Part shown: positions 1 to 8,160 of the stretch, piece by piece
How the letters are laid out: every line of letters begins with the position of its first letter
How positions within the stretch are numbered: position 1 is the stretch's first letter
Assembly: GCA_051531935.1 (NCBI GenBank)
Contig: JAOPTR010000024.1
Coordinates: 31,615-95,614, forward strand
Direction of reading: 5' to 3'
DNA length: 64,000 bases
Source: OCS116 sp051531935
Lineage (GTDB): Bacteria > Pseudomonadota > Alphaproteobacteria > Rhizobiales > OSC116
Made by a program: the position numbers and the translations under genes
The notes under the pieces: generated by a model
Databases searched by the model: none
The model's input: only the letters and a program-made list of their open reading frames with translations
Told to the model about the DNA's origin: nothing

Positions 1-1813
1 TTGCTAAGCTTTTAACCTCATTGGCAACCACAGCAAAGCCTTTGCCAGCGTCACCAGCTCTAGCGGCTTCTATGGTGGCATTTAGTGCCAACAAATTGGT
101 TTGCTCAGCAATCTCTTCAATCAACTTAATTACTTGTTCAATGTGTTTGGCACTTATGGTGAGCGCATTGATCACATTGACGGTTTCATTTGTTTTGGTT
201 TTTGCTTCCAGTGCAATTTGTGTTGAATGTGATGCTTGGTCGGCAATCTCGTTAATTGAGGCAACCATTTCTTCCGTTGCACCAGCCGCACTTACAACAT
301 TTTCAGATGTATTACGAACATTTCCAATTACTGTTTGGCTTTGTTTTTGCATGTTGTCGGAAGAGTCATTCAAGTTTTTAGAAACATCTTCAAGTTTTGT
401 TGATGCGCCTTGTACCTGGCTAATGGCTTGTGTTGAGCTGTCTCTGAATTCAGAAATAAGGTTATTCACAGATTTTGCCTTTAACAAAATCTCTTCATCT
501 ATTTCCCGTTTTTCAACTTCAGCTTCAACTCTGGCAATCGCATTGTCTTTAAAAACAATAAGCGATTTTGCCATATCTTTAAGTTCACTTATCCAATATT
601 TTTTCGAGAATGTTTCGTCTGTTTTGCCATTGGCCAATGCACCCATAATTCTTGTTAATCTCGTAAGTGGGTTGGTAATCGCTTTAGATATGAGAATAGA
701 AATTATCACAGCGATGAATAAAACAGCAATACTTCCATAGAGCATTCCATTACGCATTTGTGTGATCGAAATCATACTTTCCCGTAGCGATTGCTCAGCA
801 ACAATTATCCAATTTTGATTTAGGAAAGTAAATGGAAGTGCTGTCACTAAATGATCTTCACCAGCGTCATTTTTTTCAATACCGGCTTCTACTTTTAAAC
901 CCTGCATAACGCTTTGCACTGCATTATAATTGGATTGATCGCTAAGCGCTGTTTTATGAGAATATAATGCAGCGTTCGTGAGGAATTGGCCCGAATTATC
1001 CGTCATGAATATTTGGCCTGTTTTTCCCAAATTTTGGCGGCTTGATATGATGCCATCAAAATATTCAACATCTAAACGAATGGCAATAATACCGCCAAAA
1101 ACAGGGTTCTTTTTCAAGTTTCCTAGCCAAACTGGTTGCGCCAGAAATATAGACCCTTGTTTGTCTGTAAATGGGTAGCTTTTAAATTCGCCAGCTATTT
1201 GTTCGCCAATAGCTGTTGTTTTTGCAGTTTCATATAAGTTAGCAAGCTGACTATTTGCTAATTTTTCATCACCTATATTTCTTAAGAAATCTTTTGATTT
1301 TGTAACAGAATATATAATTTGACCCGTTTCATTAATTATATAAACATCACCATAACCCGCACTTGCCCAACTTGTTGAAAAGGAATTATGGATGGATGCG
1401 TGGCGAAACGCATACATGGTACTTTCACCCATACCGTCAAGAGCAGCCCGCTCAATTTCAGTTTTTGGTGCTTGAAAATACTCTTTAATTTTTGGCACAT
1501 CTTTTGGAAGTGTTGAGATGGATTGGTTAAGCTGCTTAAACGCAATTTTAGCAGCACTGCCTGAAACCATGCTTGCTAAATCCATTCTAACCGCGTCTAA
1601 TTTTACACGCAATATTTGCGCTCTAGATTGGGCGAGTGTATTTAAAGCAGTTATGGTAGCTTTTTGAAGCCCCGATTGGCCATAATTGTAGCCAATAACA
1701 CCCGTTGCAATGCTTGCAAGCGTCGTCATTATAATAATGACTATGGGTAAGAATATAACTATTCTTGTGAAATTTGATTTGAAATTTGTTGTGTTTTCTT
1801 CTTGAATGGACAT
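1..1813 (-). CDS. methyl-accepting chemotaxis protein, 3' end outside the window
   Basis: Chemoreceptor that would sense a ligand outside the membrane and control CheA. I translated the minus strand from the ATG at 1813 and found it open to the left edge (about 604 residues). A first membrane helix lies near residues 16-40, an extracytoplasmic region resembling a double Cache domain near 50-345, a second helix near 350-375 and a HAMP-like linker after it. The signalling-domain tip contains EQTNLLALNATIEAARAG followed by GKGFAVVANEVKSLA, the MCP family hallmark. An AAAGGAA stretch lies upstream of the ATG. The second half of the signalling hairpin is cut off. No che genes are in the window, so this is an orphan receptor here; its ligand is unknown. 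Confidence 0.9.
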   Translation of the reverse strand, partial: MSIQEENTTNFKSNFTRIVIFLPIVIIIMTTLASIATGVIGYNYGQSGLQKATITALNTLAQSRAQILRVKLDAVRMDLASMVSGSAAKIAFKQLNQSISTLPKDVPKIKEYFQAPKTEIERAALDGMGESTMYAFRHASIHNSFSTSWASAGYGDVYIINETGQIIYSVTKSKDFLRNIGDEKLANSQLANLYETAKTTAIGEQIAGEFKSYPFTDKQGSIFLAQPVWLGNLKKNPVFGGIIAIRLDVEYFDGIISSRQNLGKTGQIFMTDNSGQFLTNAALYSHKTALSDQSNYNAVQSVMQGLKVEAGIEKNDAGEDHLVTALPFTFLNQNWIIVAEQSLRESMISITQMRNGMLYGSIAVLFIAVIISILISKAITNPLTRLTRIMGALANGKTDETFSKKYWISELKDMAKSLIVFKDNAIARVEAEVEKREIDEEILLKAKSVNNLISEFRDSSTQAISQVQGASTKLEDVSKNLNDSSDNMQKQSQTVIGNVRNTSENVVSAAGATEEMVASINEIADQASHSTQIALEAKTKTNETVNVINALTISAKHIEQVIKLIEEIAEQTNLLALNATIEAARAGDAGKGFAVVANEVKSLA

Positions 1814-1924
1814 GCCCCAATGTTCCTTTAGCCTAATATTATTAGCAATGTATTTGCTAATTATTGTGGTCAAATTGACCGTTTAATTTATCAGGCTAAA
1901 TGGGCTATATACCTTCCTATGGCA

Positions 1925-2662
1925 TTAGGAAAAAAGCAATTCATTTTCTTCAACGAGTTGCGGTAAACGCTCCATTGTTCCTGATAAATGCTCCCGCATC
2001 TTCATGATCGATTTTTCTACATCTTTTTCCTCTATTGCATTAATTATGGCTTGATGTTCACTCAATACCGATTTCATTTTTCCCGTTCGGGGTAAATCAA
2101 GTGAACGCACCCTGGCCAAATGGCCACATTTTGTCGATATATGATGGTTCAATTCGAGTTGATTAACGCCCGCGAATAAAGCCTGATGAAATGCTTCGTC
2201 CAATTGTTTAAATAAATCAATTTGGTCAATATCATCAACCAATGCCGCTTGCATTTTAACTAAACCTTTTGCTTTAGAGATGATTTTAGATTCGCCGATT
2301 GCCGCCAAATGACGAACAACTTCACATTCAACTGCTGTTCTAAAAAAATGTTCGTCACGGACTTTGGTCACGCTAATTGTGGTAACCACCGTACGAGATT
2401 GTGGGTATGAAATAACCAAACCGTCAGATTCAAGTCTAGTTATCGCTTCTCTAACAGGTGATTGGCTGACATTGAACATTTCTGCAATGTCAGCTCTCAC
2501 TAGAGTTGTTTCCGGCGGCATATTCATCGAAATAATTCTCTCCCGTAATTCTTCGTAGACGCGAGTTGATGCGTGTGTTGTTGGTGTCGATTTTCCAAAA
2601 TCGTCGCCAATACTATCCGAATTAATAGAAAAGAGTTTGTTTGCCATGGTCATTCTACTCAC
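1925..2662 (-). CDS. GntR family transcriptional regulator, FCD type
   Basis: DNA-binding regulator of about 245 residues. A winged helix occupies roughly residues 30-100 (TRVYEELRERIISMN, then FNVSQSPVREAITRLESDGL, the typical GntR recognition region). An all-helical FCD ligand-binding domain follows (about 105-230). It is the last gene of the leftward TRAP operon, about 35 bases after dctM, so it probably controls that operon and possibly the divergent dehydratase operon in response to a sugar acid or its breakdown product. The start is uncertain: the longest frame begins with GTG at 2662, and ATGs follow at 2653 and 2647, none with a clear ribosome site. Confidence 0.88.
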   Translation of the reverse strand: MSRMTMANKLFSINSDSIGDDFGKSTPTTHASTRVYEELRERIISMNMPPETTLVRADIAEMFNVSQSPVREAITRLESDGLVISYPQSRTVVTTISVTKVRDEHFFRTAVECEVVRHLAAIGESKIISKAKGLVKMQAALVDDIDQIDLFKQLDEAFHQALFAGVNQLELNHHISTKCGHLARVRSLDLPRTGKMKSVLSEHQAIINAIEEKDVEKSIMKMREHLSGTMERLPQLVEENELLFS

Positions 2663-2696
2663 AATATTGATTTATTAGGGTTGTTTGATCTCCTTA

Positions 2697-3977
2697 TTAC
2701 ATCATCACGTTGGGAAGGAATAGTGTTAACATTGGGAAAGCTGCCATAACTATAAAGAATACAAGCATTGCTGCCATAAATGGTAGTGATGCAATTGTAA
2801 ATTCGCCAGTCTTGACACCCAACACCCCGCAAACTGTAAACATTATCACCCCGACAGGCGGTGTTAACCCACCAAAATTAATCAGTATGACAATAAGAAT
2901 GCCCATATGTACTGGGTCGTAACCAGCACTCACTAAAACAGGTAATACAATAGGGGTGATGAGCAATATATTGGCAGCCCCTTCCAAGAACATTCCGCTC
3001 ATAACCAAAACAACGACAATAAGCATCAACACAAGGGTTGGATCACTCGTTAGTGTTGTCACAAATTCAGTTATTTGTTGCGGAGCGCGCTCAATCGTAA
3101 CGGCATAACCAAGCACACCAGCCATCATAATTAGTAACATAACCATACCCAAGTCACTGATGGTGCTTTTCATAGCCTCATATAATTTTTCAAGGTTTAG
3201 CTCACGATAAACAAAAATACCAATAGCCAATGCGTAGAATACTAAAAATGCACCCGCTTCAGTTGCCGTAAAGAAACCAAACCTAAAACCAACAATTAAG
3301 ATAATAGGAAAGGCCAATGCCCAAATGCTTTCTTTAAAACTATCCCATAATTGTCTGCCTGTTGGCAATTCAGCATCATCAGGTTTGTAACCGTTTTTCT
3401 TAGCAACAATCCAAGTGGTAACCATTAATAAAATGGTAAGAACCATGCCTGGTATAATGCCACCTAAAAATAGCCGACCAATAGAAACTTCGTTAATAAA
3501 ACCAAACAAGATTAAACCAATACTAGGAGGTATGGTTGCGGTAATGATAGAACCGAATGCCAGGATCGCCGCAGTGGACGCCTTGGAATAACCCTGTTTG
3601 ATCATGCTAGGGCCGAGTAATCTGGCTTCCATAGATGCATCTGCAACTGCTGAACCTGAAATACCGCCCATCATAAGGCTTAGTAAAATAGAAACTTGAG
3701 CAAGGCCACCTGCCATCCAACCGGTGAGGAGGCGGGCAAAGTTTACAAGTCGTTCTGTAATGCCTGTCGCGTTCATCAAATTACCAGCAAAGATAAAAAA
3801 TGGAACAGCGAGAAGAGGGAAACTTTGTGTCGCTGTTACCATTTTTTGCACAGCCACGGTAGGTGGCATAGTACCTGTAAGTAAAAATACGGGTATGGAT
3901 GCTAGTGCCAATGCAAAGGCAACTGGCATACCTATAATTAAAAAAATCGCAAATAATGCTGCAATGAGTAATAGCAT
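2697..3977 (-). CDS. dctM: TRAP transporter large permease (DctM type)
   Basis: Large membrane subunit of a tripartite ATP-independent periplasmic transporter, driving solute uptake with an ion gradient. At 426 residues it has the usual DctM length and is hydrophobic throughout, with about 12 predicted helices. Family-like stretches include FFIFAGNLMNATGITERLVN, SGSAVADASM, ATIPPSIGLILFG and LINFGGLTPPVGVIMF. Its ATG shares one base with the stop codon of dctQ (TAATG), so the two are translationally coupled. The substrate is not shown by the permease; the neighbouring dehydratase suggests a sugar acid. Confidence 0.93.
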   Translation of the reverse strand: MLLLIAALFAIFLIIGMPVAFALALASIPVFLLTGTMPPTVAVQKMVTATQSFPLLAVPFFIFAGNLMNATGITERLVNFARLLTGWMAGGLAQVSILLSLMMGGISGSAVADASMEARLLGPSMIKQGYSKASTAAILAFGSIITATIPPSIGLILFGFINEVSIGRLFLGGIIPGMVLTILLMVTTWIVAKKNGYKPDDAELPTGRQLWDSFKESIWALAFPIILIVGFRFGFFTATEAGAFLVFYALAIGIFVYRELNLEKLYEAMKSTISDLGMVMLLIMMAGVLGYAVTIERAPQQITEFVTTLTSDPTLVLMLIVVVLVMSGMFLEGAANILLITPIVLPVLVSAGYDPVHMGILIVILINFGGLTPPVGVIMFTVCGVLGVKTGEFTIASLPFMAAMLVFFIVMAAFPMLTLFLPNVMM

Positions 3978-4429
3978 TATGAATGCCCCTTATCTCTAAT
4001 TTTGTTATAAAGTAATACGCACATTGTGCGAATGAGGAGTGCTAAGCCAACTGACATTGATGCATGTACGTACGATGCATGCATTTGAGTTGCGCCAATT
4101 AATCTGGCATGCATTAGGCTTGTGTTTATCCAAGCGTAATAGAACAGTAATGAAAGCAATAAAAGTAAGATGCTCATGTTCATTATTTCTACAATTCTAC
4201 GCAGTGGGGGTTTTAAATTATTTAATAAGACCAGTAAGCCAAAATGGCGACCGTCTTGCAGTGCGATGTCGGAAGCCAACATGCAAAGCCATACAAATAA
4301 TAATTGTGCAATTTCTACTGACCAAATAATGGGAGAGCCAACCGCTCTAGAAATTGATGCAATTCCAACCAAAAAAACAATCGCGATTAGCAATGTTATG
4401 GCTCCTGCAATTTCAATTTTCTTATACAT
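3977..4429 (-). CDS. dctQ: TRAP transporter small permease (DctQ type)
   Basis: Small membrane subunit of the TRAP transporter, 150 residues with four predicted membrane helices (near 10-32, 47-67, 85-107 and 122-142). The segment IWSVEIAQLLFVWLCMLASD resembles the conserved second-helix region of DctQ proteins. It lies between dctP and dctM in the standard P-Q-M order and overlaps dctM by one base. An 85-base gap with a strong hairpin separates it from dctP. Membership is secure from length, topology and context; DctQ sequences vary too much to indicate the substrate. Confidence 0.9.
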   Translation of the reverse strand: MYKKIEIAGAITLLIAIVFLVGIASISRAVGSPIIWSVEIAQLLFVWLCMLASDIALQDGRHFGLLVLLNNLKPPLRRIVEIMNMSILLLLLSLLFYYAWINTSLMHARLIGATQMHASYVHASMSVGLALLIRTMCVLLYNKIRDKGHS

Positions 4430-4460
4430 ATATTGCCTATATTTTCGAAATTATATAAAG

Positions 4461-4498
4461 GACGTGCCAGCATTTGAGTTAACAAGTGCTGGCACGTC
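4461..4498 (-). terminator. intercistronic hairpin between dctP and dctQ
   Basis: Perfect 12-bp inverted repeat, GACGTGCCAGCA at 4461-4472 and TGCTGGCACGTC at 4487-4498, with a 14-base loop. No long T run follows on the minus strand, so it is more likely a partial terminator or a 3' stabiliser of the dctP message than a full stop. Such hairpins after binding-protein genes usually let the binding protein be made in excess over the membrane subunits. Confidence 0.7.
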
Positions 4499-4514
4499 TC
4501 TAGTTTATGCTAAA

Positions 4515-5495
4515 TTAGCGACCCAACACTTTGTTTACGAGTGCTGCTTCAGCTTCCAAATCAAGCATGGTGTAAACTGATTTAACAGCTTCTTTAAATG
4601 GAGCTAAGTCAACATCACTAATTGTAATGCCAGCTTCAGCAACTTTAACCATAGCTTCTTTACCAAGCTCAATAGTAAGGTTAGATGCATAGCGACCGTT
4701 TTCGACAGCTAGCTTACGCACAATTGCTTGGTTTTCAGCTGAAATTTCATTCCAACCATCAGCACCAACAACAATAGCAGTTACCAATTGGATATGACCA
4801 GTTTTGGTTACATGTTTGATAACCTCATAAAGCTTAGCACCCCAAATCGCTGTAGGTTGCGCTTCAGCAGCATCAATTGTACCAAGTTGTAGTGCAGAAT
4901 AAACTTCACCCCAAGCAATTGGAGTTGGCTCAGCACCCATTGCGCGGATTGTTTCAATCCAAACAGGAGCACCGATAGTACGCATACGAACACCGGCTAA
5001 ATCAGCAGGGCCAGTGATGGGCTTTTGAGTAAGCGCATGGCGTGCACCTTGGTACCAGTTAGAAGCGATCATCACTAAACCAGCTTTTTCTTCTAGTTCA
5101 GCAGCCCAACCTAGATAATCTTCAGAAGAAGCAAATTTGTCAGCTTGATCATACGTATCAAATAAGAACGGTGCAGACAAAATAGCAAGTGAAGGCACAA
5201 AGCTTGAAAGACGAGCAACGTCAGTAATCGTACCAACATTTGCGCCAGCGCGTGCTTGGTCAATCATTTCTGTTGTGTCACCCAATTGCGAATTGTGGAA
5301 GACTTCAATAACAACTTCACCGTTAGTGGCAGCTTCAACATCTTTTTTGAACTTGTCTAAGCCTTGGCCCATTGGGTCAGATGGCGCAAGAACTGTACCG
5401 ATTCTTAAAACCGTTTCAGCCCAAGCTGGTGTTGCAATAGCTAAGCTAGCTGCAAGAAGCGCAGTAACGCTTATACTTTTCATTATATTTTTCAT
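4515..5495 (-). CDS. dctP: TRAP transporter substrate-binding protein (DctP type)
   Basis: Periplasmic binding protein of 326 residues. It starts with a Sec signal peptide (ALLAASLAIATPAWA, cleavage near residue 26), then TVLRIGTVLAPSDPMGQGL. The region GVRMRTIGAPVWIETIRAMG holds the Arg that pairs with the substrate carboxylate in DctP proteins, and IAWGEVYSALQLGTIDAAEA is the matching family segment. GAGGGA lies just upstream of the ATG. First gene of the leftward operon dctP-dctQ-dctM-gntR. The ligand is probably a carboxylated sugar or related acid, judged only by the neighbours across the promoter region. Confidence 0.93.
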   Translation of the reverse strand: MKNIMKSISVTALLAASLAIATPAWAETVLRIGTVLAPSDPMGQGLDKFKKDVEAATNGEVVIEVFHNSQLGDTTEMIDQARAGANVGTITDVARLSSFVPSLAILSAPFLFDTYDQADKFASSEDYLGWAAELEEKAGLVMIASNWYQGARHALTQKPITGPADLAGVRMRTIGAPVWIETIRAMGAEPTPIAWGEVYSALQLGTIDAAEAQPTAIWGAKLYEVIKHVTKTGHIQLVTAIVVGADGWNEISAENQAIVRKLAVENGRYASNLTIELGKEAMVKVAEAGITISDVDLAPFKEAVKSVYTMLDLEAEAALVNKVLGR

Positions 5496-5523
5496 TTTTC
5501 ATCCCTCGGAGTTATACTTTTTA

Positions 5524-5593
5524 AATTGAAATATCAATTGCATTAGGATATTAATTACATTAACATCTTAATGTCAAGGAATAGTTAACCTTG
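5524..5593. promoter_or_regulatory. dctP promoter with candidate GntR operators
   Basis: On the minus strand TTGACA (plus 5572-5577) and TAATAT (plus 5548-5553) are 18 bases apart, a good sigma-70-type promoter for dctP. A perfect inverted repeat, ACATTA-6-TAATGT (5557-5574), fills the space between the two boxes. Two more inverted repeats flank it: AATTGA-4-TCAATT (5524-5539) and CAAGG-9-CCTTG (5575-5593). The central repeat is well placed for repression by the GntR protein encoded in the operon. The region also separates dctP from the divergent dehydratase gene. Confidence 0.55.
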
Positions 5594-5655
5594 TTACCAA
5601 ATATCGAAAATTACCCAAGCTCATTTCAAATTGATGCTATATATCGGAGGCGTTT

Positions 5656-7398
5656 ATGAAAAAACCGCTAGAAACACCAAAAAAAGAATTACGTAGTGCC
5701 AGATGGTTTGAAAATGACGACCTAAGATCGTCAGGTCATAGATCAAGAATGATGCAAATGGGATTAAGTGCGGAGGATTGGATTGGTAGACCAATTATCG
5801 CCATTATTAATACATGGTCAGAAGCGCAACCTTGTCACTTACATTTTAAACAACGTATTGAAGATGTTAAGCGCGGTATATTGCAGTCAGGTGGCTTTCC
5901 TATGGAATTGCCAGCCATTTCACTTTCCGAAAGTCTAGTGAAACCAACTACAATGTTATACAGAAACATGTTGGCAATGGAAACTGAAGAGCTTTTAAGG
6001 TCTCACCCTGTAGATGGCGCTATATTAATGGGTGGTTGCGATAAAACAACTCCTGGGCTTGTCATGGGCGCCATTAGTGCCGAATTACCAATGATTTTCT
6101 TACCTGCAGGGCCAATGTTGCGTGGTAACTATAAAGGCGAGCATTTAGGCTCAGGCTCAGATGCTTGGAAATACTGGGATGAACGCCGAGCAGGCAAATT
6201 ATCCGATACCCAATGGGCTGGTGTTGAAGGTGGTATTGCCCGCTCATATGGTCATTGCATGACAATGGGTACAGCAAGTACTATGACGGCAATTGCAGAA
6301 GCAATGGGGTTGACGTTACCAGGCGCAAGCTCTATCCCGGCAGCAGATGCAAACCATCCGCGTATGTCGAGCGCTTGTGGTCGACGGATTGTCGATATGG
6401 TATGGCAAGATGTTGTACCTTCAAAAATAATCACCCCCGCGGCTGTTAAAAATGCAGCTACCGTTGCGATGGCAACGGGCTGTTCCACCAATGCCGTGGT
6501 GCATTTAATTGCCATGGCACGTCGGGCAGGGGTAGATTTCACCCTAAATGACCTAGATAAAATTGGCCGTACAACTCCTGTCATAGCCAATATACGCCCA
6601 AGTGGTGATAAATATCTGATGGAAGACTTCTATTATGCAGGTGGTCTGCGTGCATTAATGAACAGATTGGGCGATAAGCTCAATCCAGATGCACTCACAG
6701 TTTCTGGCGCTACCATGGGCGAAGCCGTTGCCGATGCCGAAGTTTATAATGATGATGTAATCCGCCCACTTGTTAGCCCGGTGTATCACGAGGGCGCATT
6801 GGCCGTGCTTACTGGTAATTTAGCGCCAGACGGTTGTGTAATCAAGCCTTCGGCCTGTGCAGCTCATTTATTGCAAAATGAAGGTCGAGCATTGGTATTC
6901 GATAGCTACCCAGAAATGAAACTGGCGGTAGAAGATGAAGACTTAGACGTGGTCGAAACCGATATCATGGTATTGCGTAACGCAGGGCCGCAAGGTGGGC
7001 CAGGTATGCCAGAATGGGGCATGTTACCAATCCCTAAAAAGCTCATCAAAAAGGGTGTGAGAGACATGTTAAGATTGTCAGACTCCCGCATGAGTGGCAC
7101 TTCTTATGGCGCTTGTATTTTACATGTAGCGCCCGAATCATTCATTGGTGGGCCTTTATGTCTACTTAAAACGGGTGATATCATTCGGGTAGATGTGGCC
7201 GAGCGACGTATTGATATGTTGGTATCAGATGAAGAGTTGGCAGAACGTAGAAAATTATGGGTTGCGCCCAAGCCTAAATTCCCAAGAGGCTACGGAAAAA
7301 TGTTCGCCAACCATGTCACACAAGCTAACCACGGTTGTGATTTTGATTTTTTAGAAACACGGCAAGATGAAAAAATAGGTGAACCAGATATTTTTTAA
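5656..7398 (+). CDS. IlvD/Edd family sugar-acid dehydratase
   Basis: Iron-sulfur dehydratase of 580 residues, the size of pentonate and hexonate dehydratases and shorter than 6-phosphogluconate dehydratase. Three cysteines sit in the family positions: QPCHLHF (C60), GGCDKTTPG (C128) and GHCMTMGTASTM (C201). SGRR-like ACGRRIVDM, GCSTNAVVHL, PSGDKYLMEDFYYAGG and SDSRMSGTSYGACILH are also typical. By memory it looks closest to L-arabonate dehydratase-like members, which convert an aldonate to a 2-keto-3-deoxy acid. It may equally act on galactonate, for which no other dehydratase is present in the window. CGGAGG precedes the ATG. First gene of a three-gene rightward operon. Confidence 0.88.
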   Translation: MKKPLETPKKELRSARWFENDDLRSSGHRSRMMQMGLSAEDWIGRPIIAIINTWSEAQPCHLHFKQRIEDVKRGILQSGGFPMELPAISLSESLVKPTTMLYRNMLAMETEELLRSHPVDGAILMGGCDKTTPGLVMGAISAELPMIFLPAGPMLRGNYKGEHLGSGSDAWKYWDERRAGKLSDTQWAGVEGGIARSYGHCMTMGTASTMTAIAEAMGLTLPGASSIPAADANHPRMSSACGRRIVDMVWQDVVPSKIITPAAVKNAATVAMATGCSTNAVVHLIAMARRAGVDFTLNDLDKIGRTTPVIANIRPSGDKYLMEDFYYAGGLRALMNRLGDKLNPDALTVSGATMGEAVADAEVYNDDVIRPLVSPVYHEGALAVLTGNLAPDGCVIKPSACAAHLLQNEGRALVFDSYPEMKLAVEDEDLDVVETDIMVLRNAGPQGGPGMPEWGMLPIPKKLIKKGVRDMLRLSDSRMSGTSYGACILHVAPESFIGGPLCLLKTGDIIRVDVAERRIDMLVSDEELAERRKLWVAPKPKFPRGYGKMFANHVTQANHGCDFDFLETRQDEKIGEPDIF

Positions 7399-7443
7399 AC
7401 AACATTTGATCACTTTGACATTGAAACCTAACAGATAAAGATA

Positions 7444-8160
7444 ATGAATATGAATTTAGAAACTCGTGAACAATTAATGCACGTAACTTGTGCAACTTTA
7501 ACAACGGCACTGTTTAAACGTGGGTTACGCAATACGTTTTTGCAAAATGTCCACCCTGTGGCAACTAAAGGCCATAACATGGTTGGGCCCGCCTTTACAT
7601 TAAGATATGTTCCCGCGCGGGAAGATCTGAACGACATCACAGTGTTTACCAACCCTAAACATCCACAACGTGTAGCTGTTGAAGAATGCCCAAAAGGTAG
7701 TGTGCTGATTATGGACAGCCGCCAAGATGCAAGAGCCGCGTCGGCTGGCGATATTCTGGTGGCACGTTTAATGGTGCGCGGTGGTGAGGGCATTGTCACA
7801 GATGGTGGGTTTAGAGATAGCCCCGCAATTTCAAAGTTAGCCATTCCCGCATATCATTCCCGCCCATCATCACCAACCAACTTGATATTGCATCAAGCTA
7901 TAGAAGTGAATGGCGTGATAGCATGTGGCGGTGTCGCTGTCTTCCCTGATGATATTATTGTTGGAGATGGCGAAGGTGTCGTGGTTATACCCGCAGAAAT
8001 TGCCGACGAAATTGCCGCAGAAGCCACTAAAATGACACTGTTTGAGAATTTCGTTGCCCAAAAAGTACTGGCTGGACAATCTATCATTGGCCTATATCCG
8101 CCAACCGACCCGCAGACTTTAACTGATTTCGAACAATGGAAACAAGATAAAACTAAATGA
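7444..8160 (+). CDS. RraA-like / HMG-aldolase family protein
   Basis: Member of the RraA fold family, 238 residues. This family includes 4-hydroxy-4-methyl-2-oxoglutarate aldolases as well as the RNase E inhibitor RraA. Visible signatures are TVGPA-like MVGPAFTLRY near residue 40, GSVLIMDSRQDARAASAGDILVARL near 80-105 with the conserved GD(I/L)LxxR segment, GIVTDGGFRDSPAI with the Gly/Asp/Arg cluster of the aldolase-type active site, and FPDDIIVGDGEGVVVIP. In a sugar-acid operon it more likely acts on a 2-keto acid than on RNase E. It could cleave the dehydratase product to pyruvate plus an aldehyde that the next enzyme oxidises; this is inference. Confidence 0.8.
   Translation: MNMNLETREQLMHVTCATLTTALFKRGLRNTFLQNVHPVATKGHNMVGPAFTLRYVPAREDLNDITVFTNPKHPQRVAVEECPKGSVLIMDSRQDARAASAGDILVARLMVRGGEGIVTDGGFRDSPAISKLAIPAYHSRPSSPTNLILHQAIEVNGVIACGGVAVFPDDIIVGDGEGVVVIPAEIADEIAAEATKMTLFENFVAQKVLAGQSIIGLYPPTDPQTLTDFEQWKQDKTK

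Noticed and set aside
21..740. 239-residue plus-strand open frame
   Set aside because: It lies antisense to the chemoreceptor, whose minus-strand frame shows an unmistakable signalling domain.
7444..8160. RraA as a true RNase E inhibitor
   Set aside because: The operon context and the Gly/Asp/Arg aldolase-like segment favour a metabolic role; this is context-based, not proven.
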